Virus record (IMG/VR): IMGVR_UViG_3300032073_000028
Location: 1-62,020 of that record
Length of the DNA: 62,020 bases
Direction: 5' to 3' (one strand)
From: a virus
Shown: piece after piece, positions 29,081 to 37,182 of the stretch
How positions within the stretch are numbered: the first letter of the stretch is position 1
How the letters are laid out: every line of letters starts with the position of its first letter
Position numbers and translations under genes: made by a program
The notes under the pieces: generated by a model
What the model was told of the DNA's origin: nothing
Database searches by the model: none
Seen by the model: only the letters and a program-made list of their open reading frames with translations

Positions 29081-29512
29081 TTATGTACCTAATGTAAATG
29101 TGATTGTTTGTAAACTTATAGCTTCACCAACTCTAAATTTAAGTTCAACATTTACTTTGTTTCTATCTTTATTACTATCTGATATATCTATAAATATATC
29201 TTCAATCGTTATATAAGGTAACCATTTTTCAACTGATTCTGTTATCGTATCAGTTATTTTATTTTCAAATTCTGAATCTATTGGTTCAAATAAAAGAGAT
29301 TGCAATCCACTACCAAACTGTGGTTGTGCTATTCTTTCTCCTTTTTTTGTTAGTAATAGGTTTTTTAAATTACTTTTTGCCTGATTATATGATGTGAAAT
29401 TTTGTTCAAAGAAACCACCATCACCATTTTTTAATGGTAATGATAATCCTACTGCGTAATCGTTAAATTCTTCAGTATCAATTACTACCTTCTTTGAAAT
29501 CTCATATGCCAT
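29081..29512 (-). CDS. Baseplate wedge protein, gp25-like
   Basis: 143 residues. The conserved gp25/GPW segment is visible: LLTKKGERIAQPQFGSGLQS followed by LFEPID, with the ITDTITESVEKWLPY helix. It bridges gp6 and the sheath initiation in contractile tails. Located directly upstream of gp6 in the same operon. Confidence 0.93.
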   Translation of the reverse strand: MAYEISKKVVIDTEEFNDYAVGLSLPLKNGDGGFFEQNFTSYNQAKSNLKNLLLTKKGERIAQPQFGSGLQSLLFEPIDSEFENKITDTITESVEKWLPYITIEDIFIDISDSNKDRNKVNVELKFRVGEAISLQTITFTLGT

Positions 29513-29515
29513 CTT

Positions 29516-30028
29516 TTAATCCTGTCCAGGTCTCCAGTTTTTTTGTTTATTAAATGCTTTTACTAAAGAACTATTATCTCTATTTAAAACTCTATCCAAT
29601 CCTGCAAGTCCAGTTTTTACACCCAATCCTTGTGGTTTTGATGCTCCACCTGCTGCAAGATTTCCATATCCCATTTGATGAGCCATTGAATGTTGCAGAT
29701 TCGGTGGTACACCTCCTCCCATCGCAACACTAGTGCTGTTAAATTGTACTTGTTTATCCATTTGGTTAAATGGTTTTGTACTTGCAATTGCCTCGTTAAG
29801 GACTGAATTCTTAGAATAAGTTTTTCTTTCCTCGTTTAATACCGATTCTGCAAGTGAAAACGGGTCTACCTCTGCTTGAGGTTGTATGGTTTTAGATTTC
29901 TTAAATTTTAGTTTAATTTGTTCTTCAAGAATCTTAGGAAAAGTTTTAGTTAGAAACTTCTCTTGTTGTTTTGCAACTTCAGCTTCTACCAATACTTTTA
30001 CTAATTTAGCTATTTTCTTCGCTTCCAT
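29516..30028 (-). CDS. Hypothetical virion-associated protein
   Basis: 170 residues. The N-terminal half is a basic amphipathic helix (MEAKKIAKLVKVLVEAEVAKQQ), the C-terminal half is Gly/Ala/Gln-rich and probably disordered, with a SVLNE-x-type repeat (AESVLNEERK and NSVLNEAIA). It lies 3 nt before gp25 and after an ATATTTATA motif. It could be an assembly factor; no family recognised. Confidence 0.6.
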   Translation of the reverse strand: MEAKKIAKLVKVLVEAEVAKQQEKFLTKTFPKILEEQIKLKFKKSKTIQPQAEVDPFSLAESVLNEERKTYSKNSVLNEAIASTKPFNQMDKQVQFNSTSVAMGGGVPPNLQHSMAHQMGYGNLAAGGASKPQGLGVKTGLAGLDRVLNRDNSSLVKAFNKQKNWRPGQD

Positions 30029-30056
30029 AATTCTTAATTAAGTTTGTTTATCTTTA

Positions 30057-30065
30057 TATAAATAT
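30057..30065 (-). promoter_or_regulatory. Candidate late promoter motif ATATTTATA
   Basis: In the 58-nt gap upstream of the 170-residue gene, 28 nt before its ATG. Confidence 0.45.
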
Positions 30066-30086
30066 TAATTCTTTATATTTTGAGGA

Positions 30087-30644
30087 TTATTGGGGAACAG
30101 AATATCCAGTCCAATTAATTATAGCAGGTAGTGGAGAAGGTGTTGGAACTGTTGGGTACATTGAGTTTGTTACTATCAAACCTTGTACTGTCATTAAATG
30201 TGATTGTATTCCTAATACCAGTATATCAACAAAAGTTTCTGTTTTTAAAACTGGTGGTGTTGGTAACTCCACACTCCACTCGCCAGGGTTTATTATAATA
30301 TGTGTCATTGTTTGAATATTTGATAGTGTACCTGGTGCTGGTAGAACTGGTAGAGGGAATAATGCTCCTTGAGAAGCAATCCAATATGCTTTAAATGCAA
30401 CACCCCAATCTCCAATAGTTAATTGACCTTCTTTTTTATAATTGTTCATTCTTAGGAAAACCTTTAGTAGAGTATCCATTGTTTGAGTATTACCAGTTTG
30501 TATTGGTACTTGATATATCATATCAAATCCACTTTTGATAAGTGCATCATATTCTCTTACAAGAAATTCAGCAAAATCATCACTACTACTTGGCTTTGAA
30601 TCCATGTATTGTATTACATTTTTTTTGAATAATGATATGGACAT
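30087..30644 (-). CDS. Conserved phage protein of the baseplate block
   Basis: 185 residues, with a helical N-terminus (DFAEFLVREYDALIKSGFDM) and a Pro-rich C-terminus. Overlaps the hub gene as TAATG. Its place between the gp5-like and gp25-like genes suggests a hub or wedge component or its chaperone, but no family is recognised. Confidence 0.6.
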   Translation of the reverse strand: MSISLFKKNVIQYMDSKPSSSDDFAEFLVREYDALIKSGFDMIYQVPIQTGNTQTMDTLLKVFLRMNNYKKEGQLTIGDWGVAFKAYWIASQGALFPLPVLPAPGTLSNIQTMTHIIINPGEWSVELPTPPVLKTETFVDILVLGIQSHLMTVQGLIVTNSMYPTVPTPSPLPAIINWTGYSVPQ

Positions 30645-31927
30645 TAGTTCGTGTAATTATTTGGAGATAATATTTCTTTTAACTTATTCTTGATTGTATT
30701 ATATTTTGGTGCATTTACTGGTGGACCAGAAGGCCCTGCTGGTGTTGGATGTGTTTCACTTGCCAACTCTGTAAGTAGTTCACTTAATAAATCTACTAAT
30801 ACATTTCCTCTTACAAGTTGTTCTTCAGAATCATCTCCTATGTTAATCCTACCTTGTCCAGCCAGAATACTAAAATCGTTATCGGTAGTTGTTATGTTTA
30901 TATTATCACCAGTTGTTATATCAATACCAAGTGCGTTATCAATTGACATTCCTTTATCTGAAATAAACCCATAATTTCCTTTAGAATAAAAAATCATTTC
31001 AGCATTTTTTGAGGAAAATATTAATCTACCACTACTAATTAGTAATTGGTCTCCTTTTAATTTATCTGCAGATGGATACTCTTTAAATGTATCTGGTGTT
31101 GTTTCAAAATCAGATGTACCTTTATCATCAACTGTACCAGGTATAAAGGGTAATTGATAATCTCGTGAACCCATTACAATACTAGAACCATCTCTGTTTA
31201 CATCTTCTTCAGTTAATCCTCCTATTTTTTGTTGTTGAAACTCACCTTGTGATTCTCTTGATGGGTCTGATTCTCTATTTCTTATTATAATAGTTGGTGA
31301 GAATTTATTATCATTATTATTATATCCACTAAATCTTATAGATTGTCCAAATCTTGATTCTAATAAAGTATCGCCTTCATATAATTTTAATTTATGTATC
31401 TTAGGGTCTGATTCAAAGTAATCTCCATAATCTCCTTTGTTACTTGTATCACCTCCTTGTGGTTGACTAACACCAGTTGCTGAGTTACTTCCATATGTTG
31501 AACTTTTGCCTGGTTTATCTGCATTACCAAAACTTTCTCTATATACTTTTAATCCTTCGTTGGAAATATTTGGAGTTCCACTTGTTTCTAATCTAGTATA
31601 GAATTTTTTTCCTGCAATCCTTACTATATTTACTTCTTCACCAAGTATAGGTAAAGTTCTTAGCGTATCATCTAAAGGATAAATAATTGGTAAATCATCA
31701 TCTTGTACTTCTGAATTAGATAGTGTTCTAGCACGAACCCCACCTACCTTACCAGTGTGTACATCAGAAGAAGCCACACCATCTACACTACTTACTTGTG
31801 CAAACTTTGGTAATGATTTATTAGTTTCATCTAATATTACATCTATTACTATACCAATATCGCTTTGGGTTTTGTTCTTCCTTACCTCTTTGGAGGTTTG
31901 TACATTATTATCACCAAATCTAAACAT
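30644..31927 (-). CDS. Baseplate hub / spike OB-fold protein (gp5-like)
   Basis: 427 residues. The N-terminal 150 residues form the OB-like module of phage spikes (IGIVIDVILDETNKSLPKFA, then IYPLDDTLRTLPILGEEVNI). A central region has YELPFIPGTV-type loops and the C-terminus contains SSGRLIFSSKNAEMIFYSKG and NINITTTDNDFSILAGQGRI, a beta-helix-like needle repeat. No lysozyme domain is visible, unlike T4 gp5. It overlaps the coiled-coil gene by 8 nt and the 185-residue gene by TAATG. Confidence 0.85.
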   Translation of the reverse strand: MFRFGDNNVQTSKEVRKNKTQSDIGIVIDVILDETNKSLPKFAQVSSVDGVASSDVHTGKVGGVRARTLSNSEVQDDDLPIIYPLDDTLRTLPILGEEVNIVRIAGKKFYTRLETSGTPNISNEGLKVYRESFGNADKPGKSSTYGSNSATGVSQPQGGDTSNKGDYGDYFESDPKIHKLKLYEGDTLLESRFGQSIRFSGYNNNDNKFSPTIIIRNRESDPSRESQGEFQQQKIGGLTEEDVNRDGSSIVMGSRDYQLPFIPGTVDDKGTSDFETTPDTFKEYPSADKLKGDQLLISSGRLIFSSKNAEMIFYSKGNYGFISDKGMSIDNALGIDITTGDNINITTTDNDFSILAGQGRINIGDDSEEQLVRGNVLVDLLSELLTELASETHPTPAGPSGPPVNAPKYNTIKNKLKEILSPNNYTN

Positions 31928-32336
31928 TCTCGTTAACTTTCTGTTTTAGTTCTTCAACTTCGTTTGTTAGTTCATCAACTTTAGCATCTTGTTGTTCTGA
32001 TACTTCGTTTACTGTATCTTCTAATTGATTCAATAATTGTTCTTTTTCTTTATCACTAAGGAATCCAACATCACCTTCGGTTTTATCTTTTGAGGCAATC
32101 ATTCTTTGTGCAATTGCTGCCATCTTAATTAATGATTCATCGTTTCTTACTGATGTATCAACTAAATCTTTTATGATTGGACCGATTACTGCCATATCAC
32201 CAGAGTGTCTAATTACCTTTTTCATTTCTGCAATTAGTTCTGATATTCTATTTTTCTTATTTTGCTGGTTATCGTAGATGTCTTTAAACAATCCACTCAA
32301 ATCTTTGCCAGGAAATAATTCAAAATTTGTACTCAT
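31920..32336 (-). CDS. Coiled-coil baseplate-region protein
   Basis: 138 residues, almost wholly helical, with a C-terminal heptad region (QLEDTVNEVSEQQDAKVDEL). First gene of the baseplate transcript: preceded by a terminator and an ATATTTATA motif, and overlapping the hub gene by 8 nt. A scaffolding or hub-cap role is possible; family unknown. Confidence 0.6.
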   Translation of the reverse strand: MSTNFELFPGKDLSGLFKDIYDNQQNKKNRISELIAEMKKVIRHSGDMAVIGPIIKDLVDTSVRNDESLIKMAAIAQRMIASKDKTEGDVGFLSDKEKEQLLNQLEDTVNEVSEQQDAKVDELTNEVEELKQKVNENV

Positions 32337-32358
32337 AATTTTTATATATTATCTTATA

Positions 32359-32367
32359 TATAAATAT
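32359..32367 (-). promoter_or_regulatory. Candidate late promoter of the baseplate operon
   Basis: ATATTTATA between the terminator at 32375-32402 and ATG 32336. This terminator-motif-gene order repeats at 14380, which supports promoter function. Confidence 0.5.
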
Positions 32368-32374
32368 CATAAAT

Positions 32375-32402
32375 GAAAAAACCCTACTTTTTACAGTAGG
32401 GT
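32375..32402 (-). terminator. Intrinsic terminator after the holin-like gene
   Basis: An 8-bp stem ACCCTACT/AGTAGGGT with a 6-nt loop, followed on the minus strand by TTTTTTC. It lies about 37 nt past the 76-residue gene. Confidence 0.85.
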
Positions 32403-32438
32403 CTTTTACTTTACTCAGAATTAATTTTTATTTAATTC

Positions 32439-32669
32439 TTACTTTTTAACGATATGGTATAGTACAAAAGCACCTACGAGTCCTAATAGACCCTCAGCAC
32501 TTAAACTTCCTAAAATAGCCATAATGTTATCAACTACTGATACTTCTGGCCAGAAAGGGATTTTCGCACCTTTGAATAATACTTCAAATACTACTCCTAA
32601 CGCGATGATACTAATACCGATTTTTGTTAATTCATCAGCCCAATTGCCGATTTTCTTCAAAAATTCCAT
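32439..32669 (-). CDS. Small two-helix membrane protein, holin-like
   Basis: 76 residues with two hydrophobic helices (IGISIIALGVVFEVLF and GLLGLVGAFVLYHIV) and a basic C-terminus VKK. Size and topology fit a small holin. The ribosome-binding site GAGGAGAAAC is one of the strongest in the window, implying high expression. It is monocistronic, ended by a terminator. The lysozyme-like gene lies 3 kb upstream in the same direction, consistent with but not proving a lysis role. Confidence 0.6.
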   Translation of the reverse strand: MEFLKKIGNWADELTKIGISIIALGVVFEVLFKGAKIPFWPEVSVVDNIMAILGSLSAEGLLGLVGAFVLYHIVKK

Positions 32670-32814
32670 ATGTTTCTCCTCTGTTTTTAATTAAAAAGAT
32701 AACCTCTTCCTTCTTCAAAACTTCGGACATGTCACTAATAACTATGATATATATAAACTAAAAAGTATGTTTTAGATTTTAACACCTAATGAGTAAACAA
32801 TAACAGGTGTCAAA
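32670..32814. other. Intergenic region upstream of the holin-like gene
   Basis: It contains an AT-rich leader and the holin-like gene's SD sequence. No TTG-N20-TATATTAGC site or exact ATATTTATA is present. A TTTATATATATC stretch near 32740 could be a weak promoter. An imperfect palindrome, GGACATGTCA, occurs near 32725. Confidence 0.4.
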
Positions 32815-32841
32815 CAAAAAACCCAACCTTACGGGGTTGGG
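32815..32841 (-). terminator. Intrinsic terminator
   Basis: 7-bp stem CCCAACC/GGTTGGG with a 6-nt loop, followed on the minus strand by TTTTTTG. It ends the carbamoyltransferase operon or the putative small RNA. Confidence 0.85.
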
Positions 32842-32928
32842 CTTTGATACTAATCTCTTTGAATTACGATTAGTTTTTTAGAGTAACTAAGCTCTTAAAA
32901 CTTAATGCTTTCGAATACTCTAGTCTAT
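32815..32928 (-). ncRNA. Putative structured small RNA downstream of the carbamoyltransferase
   Basis: About 110 nt without an open frame, running from an ATATTTATA motif at 32930-32938 to an intrinsic terminator. Three helices are visible on the minus strand: an outer AGAGTA/TACTCT stem enclosing AAGC/GCTT, a 7-bp ACTAATC/GATTAGT hairpin, and the terminator stem CCCAACC/GGTTGGG. It could be a phage small RNA, or a structured 3' UTR of the carbamoyltransferase that protects the mRNA. No family recognised. Confidence 0.45.
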
Positions 32929-32929
32929 A

Positions 32930-32938
32930 TATAAATAT
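32930..32938 (-). promoter_or_regulatory. Candidate late promoter motif ATATTTATA
   Basis: Begins 2 nt after the carbamoyltransferase stop (TAG TAA) and points into the putative small RNA at 32815-32928. Confidence 0.4.
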
Positions 32939-32940
32939 TA

Positions 32941-34677
32941 CTATATGTTCTCAGAAAGTATTTTTTTAGAAAGAAATAAATTACCAAGAACTAAATAATC
33001 CATATCACACTTCATAAATGTATCAATTGCTTCTTGTGAATCTTTAACCATTGTCTGGTCTTTAAGATTGAATGAAGTATTTAGAAGTATTGGATAGTTA
33101 GTTATACTTTTAAATTCATTTAGTAATCTGTATATTCTTGGATTAGAATCATACTTTAAAGTTTGTACTCTAGCAGAACCATCGGTGTGGGTAATTGCTG
33201 GTAACTTTTCTCTGTGTTCCTTTTTTACTTTTACAATCTGATTCATGTATGGAATATAATATGGTGGAGTAAAGTATTTTGTTCTATCTTCAAATGTTAC
33301 CATAGGTGCAAATGGTCTGAATCCTTCTCTTTTCTTTACAACCATATTTACTCGTTTCTTCATTTGAGAATCTCTTGGGTCTGCCAAGATAGAACGATTA
33401 CCTAATGCCCTTGCACCAAACTCTAACTTACCTTGTACCCACCCTATGATATTACCTTCAGAAATAAGTTTGGATATTTTTCTAAATAAGGTTGAATCTG
33501 GTATAACTTCCCAAACTATTTTATCTTGATTTTTTCTACATACTTTAATAAATTCTTGATTGTTTTCTTCTGGTCCTAAAAATGGTGATTGATTATCTAT
33601 CTCATACCACTTATCTTTTGATTGTGTAAAATAGTAGTGTAGTGCTGCACCAATTGCAGAACCAGCATCAGATGGAGCAGATGGTATCCAAACATTTTCG
33701 AATTTACTTTTTTCTTGTATCTTACCATTTGCAGTTCCATTGTAAGCACAACCACCACTTAAACAAAGATTTATTTCTTTTGTTTCTTTTTGTAAATGGT
33801 TTAATAAATGAAAAAGTATTTTTTCATATGCATGCTGCAGTGCTGCTGCTATATTTTTATGTTTATTTGTTATTCTTTCGTTTGGTAATCTATTTGGTAT
33901 TTCTAATAACTCTGATAATTTATGATTGAACATAACTTTATCTGAATACTCGTATGTAAAGTATTTCATATTTAATTCAAACCCACCATCATCAGTTAGT
34001 GTATAAAGTTTATCAAACTTTTTATGATAAAATACTTCAGTACCATATGGTGCTAATCCCATAACCTTATACTCACCTTCATTTGGTTTGAATCCAAGAA
34101 ATGCTGTGATTGTGGAATATAACATTCCTAGTGAATGTGGAAACTTAATAGATTTAATTGGTTTCTGTTTGTTTCCATCAAAAGATGTAAGTGTGGTTGT
34201 TTCGTATTCACCAACACCATCTACTGTAAGAACTGCTGAGTTTTTGAATGGGGATGTAAAATATGAATATGCTTTATGAGAATCGTGGTGATTACCATAA
34301 ACTATATTTACATTAGGATGTACATATTGTTTAAATAAATTATCTATATCGTTATTTGGATTACGATGTTTCCATAGCAGTTTTAAATTACCTATTGGAT
34401 TTTTAAAAAAAGTTTTTCTTGCAATATCAAGTATTCTTTTTCTTTTTTCCTTTGGATTCTCATAGTAACATACTGTACTAATATCTGTATTGTGGAGTTT
34501 ATTATTTTGTAATATCCACTTTATTGATTGTATTGGAAAAGTACTATCGTGTTTTATACCACTAAATCTTTCTTCTTCAACTGCTGAAATAACCTTTCCA
34601 TTCTGAACTAAACATACAGCCGAATCATGAAATCCAAACGAAACTCCTAATATGTATTTATCCTTTCCAAAACTCAT
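32941..34677 (-). CDS. NodU/CmcH-type carbamoyltransferase
   Basis: About 578 residues. The N-terminal HSP70-like domain has LGVSFGFHDSAVCLVQNG and EEERFSGIKHD; the C-terminal YrdC-like domain region has LSGGCAYNGTANGKI and GWVQGKLEFGARALGNRSIL. This family transfers a carbamoyl group from carbamoyl phosphate via carbamoyl-AMP to hydroxyls of sugars, antibiotics or, in some phages, modified nucleobases. I prefer ATG 34677 (MSFGKDKY) over a GTG 21 nt upstream; it then overlaps the sigma-factor gene by 20 nt. The gene ends with a double stop, TAG TAA. Acceptor unknown here. Confidence 0.85.
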   Translation of the reverse strand: MSFGKDKYILGVSFGFHDSAVCLVQNGKVISAVEEERFSGIKHDSTFPIQSIKWILQNNKLHNTDISTVCYYENPKEKRKRILDIARKTFFKNPIGNLKLLWKHRNPNNDIDNLFKQYVHPNVNIVYGNHHDSHKAYSYFTSPFKNSAVLTVDGVGEYETTTLTSFDGNKQKPIKSIKFPHSLGMLYSTITAFLGFKPNEGEYKVMGLAPYGTEVFYHKKFDKLYTLTDDGGFELNMKYFTYEYSDKVMFNHKLSELLEIPNRLPNERITNKHKNIAAALQHAYEKILFHLLNHLQKETKEINLCLSGGCAYNGTANGKIQEKSKFENVWIPSAPSDAGSAIGAALHYYFTQSKDKWYEIDNQSPFLGPEENNQEFIKVCRKNQDKIVWEVIPDSTLFRKISKLISEGNIIGWVQGKLEFGARALGNRSILADPRDSQMKKRVNMVVKKREGFRPFAPMVTFEDRTKYFTPPYYIPYMNQIVKVKKEHREKLPAITHTDGSARVQTLKYDSNPRIYRLLNEFKSITNYPILLNTSFNLKDQTMVKDSQEAIDTFMKCDMDYLVLGNLFLSKKILSENI

Positions 34678-35377
34678 TATTCTCTGTTGTAAATTCACCT
34701 GATTCTAGGTATTCATTTAGTATTTTCTTTTGATGTTGTTTCATTATGTTTACAACTTTAGTAATGTAGTGTGTTTTAACATCTGTCATTTCTCTTATCA
34801 AAAGATATAAATGTTTTTTATTAAAGTTTTCAATGTGTTCTGCTCTTCTAAATAATTCTAATACAGCATCTGCAATCTGTATATCTCTTTTCTTTGCAAA
34901 GATTTTAGTTAAATTAACATCCCAATACTTTAACATCAGATTTTTAAACTGTTTCATTTCATTGTTTTCCTGCTCATGATAAAAATCATTTTCTGGATTC
35001 CAAGTTACTGGCATTTCAGATATTAATGAATTTTGTTTCCATCTTTTGTAGTTACCATTATTTTTTAGAATCAAATGGTTCTTTGCAATAATTGTAAAAT
35101 AAGAAAACGCCTTACCTTTACCTTCTTTAAACATATGTATTTTTTCTACCATAGTAGAAACTACTTCTGTTTGAATATCAATTTTTGGAACATCAAAGTA
35201 AGTAAACTTAAATGTATTCAAAACATTTTCTGCAAGTTTTTCAAAAGGATATTTGATTCTTGTTTTATATATTTCGTTTCTTATTGCTGGATTTTTCTCT
35301 TTGTTGTATTCTATGATTGCCTCTTGTGCAGGTGTACCAAAATACATTTTCGATTTTTTTCTTCTTTTTTTAGGCAT
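34658..35377 (-). CDS. Late transcription sigma factor, T4 gp55-like
   Basis: 239 residues, basic N-terminus (MPKKRRKKSKMYFGTPAQE). The sigma region 2-like core is FEKLAENVLNTFKF...VVSTMVEKIHMF followed by GKAFSYFTIIAKNHLILKNN, as in the small phage late sigma factors that recognise an 8-bp TATA-like box without a -35 element. It lacks a clear region 4, as expected for gp55. It lies in an operon driven by the host-type promoter at 36254-36285, so the late regulator would be made early. The candidate target is the ATATTTATA motif. Confidence 0.8.
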   Translation of the reverse strand: MPKKRRKKSKMYFGTPAQEAIIEYNKEKNPAIRNEIYKTRIKYPFEKLAENVLNTFKFTYFDVPKIDIQTEVVSTMVEKIHMFKEGKGKAFSYFTIIAKNHLILKNNGNYKRWKQNSLISEMPVTWNPENDFYHEQENNEMKQFKNLMLKYWDVNLTKIFAKKRDIQIADAVLELFRRAEHIENFNKKHLYLLIREMTDVKTHYITKVVNIMKQHQKKILNEYLESGEFTTENNEFWKG

Positions 35378-35378
35378 A

Positions 35379-35654
35379 TTATGTAGTAGTATTTAGTTCT
35401 TCAATAATTTCTTTAAGTTCTGTAAAAGCAGAACCTACCTCATCATCAGATTCAAATGAACCTCTTATATCAACATCTTGCATTCTTTCGTATGCTCGTT
35501 CAACTTTAGTTCTTATTGCATCTGATTTAGATAACTCCTCTTCAATGTAATCTTGATATTGTTCGTTTTGTCTGTTAAGATTTCGTATTCCTATAAGTAA
35601 TACTATGTTTAGGAGTACAGACACTCCTAATGCTATCATTTCATATAATTCCAT
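35379..35654 (-). CDS. Membrane-anchored coiled-coil protein
   Basis: 91 residues: an N-terminal transmembrane helix (IALGVSVLLNIVLLIGI), then an acidic coiled coil (QYQDYIEEELSKSDAIRTKV). It lies between the secreted lysozyme-like gene (5 nt) and the sigma factor (1 nt). Similar short proteins are seen in marine T4-like phages; a spanin-like role has been neither shown nor excluded. Confidence 0.6.
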   Translation of the reverse strand: MELYEMIALGVSVLLNIVLLIGIRNLNRQNEQYQDYIEEELSKSDAIRTKVERAYERMQDVDIRGSFESDDEVGSAFTELKEIIEELNTTT

Positions 35655-35658
35655 AAGT

Positions 35659-36228
35659 TTAATTTAATTTAATATCGTATCCACTAAATTGGGCCATGTA
35701 CGATGTAATCTTTGTTCCGAATCCATCTTTAAATACTTTTCCATTTTTAAAGTATCTTTTGACAGAACCCTGTCCTCCAAGATGTGCAGCTGCTAAAATA
35801 CCACTTTCAGAAATATAGATATCATTAATGGTCTTTCCACCAAATACATCAATATACTTTTGTAACTTTTCTTTGTTGTGTAATAATAAAGCCATCATTG
35901 CTTCTTCTTGAATGTGTGGATTATTTAGGAATTCTTCTTTGGTTACATTGAATCCTAATCCTTTTAGGGTACTTCTTCCAAACTGGTATTTACCCATATA
36001 CCCCCATCGGTTTGTAACAGTATATCTGTTACCACTTTCTCTGAATCCAACATCATTTAAGAATCGATTTAATTCATCTTCGTGATGTTGTTGTTGTTTT
36101 CTTTCTTTCTCTAACTGTCTTTCGAATTGAAGTTCAGCCATTACAGAAGGTTTGTTGAGTGTCGATGAATCTATAATACCCATCGAACCTAGTGTTAGCA
36201 AACTTGCCAACAATAATGTTTTTCTCAT
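35659..36228 (-). CDS. Secreted lysozyme / lytic-transglycosylase-like protein
   Basis: 189 residues with a signal peptide (MRKTLLLASLLTLGSMGI) and a charged helical linker (ERQLEKERKQQQHHEDEL). The catalytic domain shows FRESGNRYTVTN with candidate catalytic E64, GYMGKYQFG, and AAHLGGQGSVKRYF, a lytic transglycosylase-like pattern. Likely acts on peptidoglycan after export, for lysis. An AAGGAG ribosome-binding site sits before the ATG. It is the first gene of an operon with the membrane protein, late sigma factor and carbamoyltransferase, driven by the promoter at 36254. Confidence 0.75.
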   Translation of the reverse strand: MRKTLLLASLLTLGSMGIIDSSTLNKPSVMAELQFERQLEKERKQQQHHEDELNRFLNDVGFRESGNRYTVTNRWGYMGKYQFGRSTLKGLGFNVTKEEFLNNPHIQEEAMMALLLHNKEKLQKYIDVFGGKTINDIYISESGILAAAHLGGQGSVKRYFKNGKVFKDGFGTKITSYMAQFSGYDIKLN

Positions 36229-36253
36229 AAAGATTGCTCCTTTGATTATATTA

Positions 36254-36285
36254 GCTAATATACAAAACTTTTATGAATTATCCAA
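36254..36285 (-). promoter_or_regulatory. Bacteroidetes-type promoter for lysozyme/late-sigma operon
   Basis: TTG-N20-TATATTAGC on the minus strand, ending 26 nt before the lysozyme-like ATG. The operon includes the gp55-like sigma factor. Confidence 0.8.
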
Positions 36286-36331
36286 ATTTTTTAGAACTTT
36301 TTTTTGGCTGTGTATATCTAAATATAAAATA

Positions 36332-36952
36332 TTATATTATTTGTGCTCCCTCTTCAAGTAGTGGTAATGCCTTTTTATACTTCATAAACTCTGTTTTTCC
36401 ATCAGAAAGTTTTACCATAACTCTTTCGTTTCTACCATATTTTTTTTCTTTTACTATGGTTTGAGTATATCTTCTGATTTCATCAGTAATTAAAATACCA
36501 TCTAAATGGTCTATCTCGTGTTGAGCAACTACACACTCTAATAACCCCTCATCACTAAAATAGTTATGTCCTTCTGTACCTATTTTCTTTGGTTCATCTG
36601 CACCAAACTCTACTGTACCTAAGTTATCAGTTTCTACTGTTATTGATTGTGAACGAACTGTGTGTCGTGGTTTAGTCATCGTTTTAGGAAGAGATAAACA
36701 AGATTCTATATAAACTATACCATCTTCACTTCTCTTCGTTATACGAGGGTTTACAAGTACTAAAGGTTCTTTTGTGTTAATAACACAAACTCGTTTATCT
36801 AATCCTATTTGGTTTGCTGATAATCCGAATCCTTTTTCTTTTTTTAATGCTGTCAGCAATGCTGCTGCAATAACATCTTGTTCTGTTTTATTCTTTGGTA
36901 ACTCTGTAAGTGGCGTTCTTAACTTAGTTACATCTTGTACTATCTTGTTCAT
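36332..36952 (-). CDS. def: Peptide deformylase
   Basis: 206 residues with all three family motifs: GFGLSANQIG (41-50), ESCLSLP (83-89, with Ser in place of the usual Gly) and the metal site HEIDH (145-149). It removes the formyl group from nascent proteins; phage versions are thought to support fast virion protein synthesis. A C-terminal extension (KKYGRNERVMVKLSDGKTEF) goes beyond the minimal phage enzyme. Its ATG overlaps the stop of the upstream 77-residue gene as ATGA. Confidence 0.92.
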   Translation of the reverse strand: MNKIVQDVTKLRTPLTELPKNKTEQDVIAAALLTALKKEKGFGLSANQIGLDKRVCVINTKEPLVLVNPRITKRSEDGIVYIESCLSLPKTMTKPRHTVRSQSITVETDNLGTVEFGADEPKKIGTEGHNYFSDEGLLECVVAQHEIDHLDGILITDEIRRYTQTIVKEKKYGRNERVMVKLSDGKTEFMKYKKALPLLEEGAQII

Positions 36953-37182
36953 TTAAATAATTGTAATTGTTGTGAATCTGTTAATGTTTCTCGTGTTGAT
37001 ACATCTGCTCCCATTTTTCTACGAGTTACAGTTTTACCTCCATCTGGTGATTCATATATCCAACTTCTATCATCTTCTTTGAAGAAGTTTTCTTGTTGTA
37101 ACCAATACAACTGTCTCACCTTTTCACCCAACTCCATATCGTTAGGATATTTTTTTACTAATTCTTTTATATGTTTTTCCAT
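36949..37182 (-). CDS. Small hypothetical protein between deformylase and nucleotidyltransferase
   Basis: About 77 residues from ATG 37182 (MEKHIKELVKKYPNDM); this start forms TAATG with the nucleotidyltransferase stop, so I prefer it to one 36 nt upstream. Helical N-terminus, then SWIYESPDGGKTVTRRKMG, a short beta-hairpin-like segment common in phage proteins of unknown role. Confidence 0.6.
   Translation of the reverse strand: MEKHIKELVKKYPNDMELGEKVRQLYWLQQENFFKEDDRSWIYESPDGGKTVTRRKMGADVSTRETLTDSQQLQLFK

Noticed and set aside
35075-35386. 103-codon plus-strand frame opposite the sigma factor
   Set aside because: Phe/Cys/Tyr-rich translation typical of an antisense shadow; the minus-strand frame has clear sigma-factor features.
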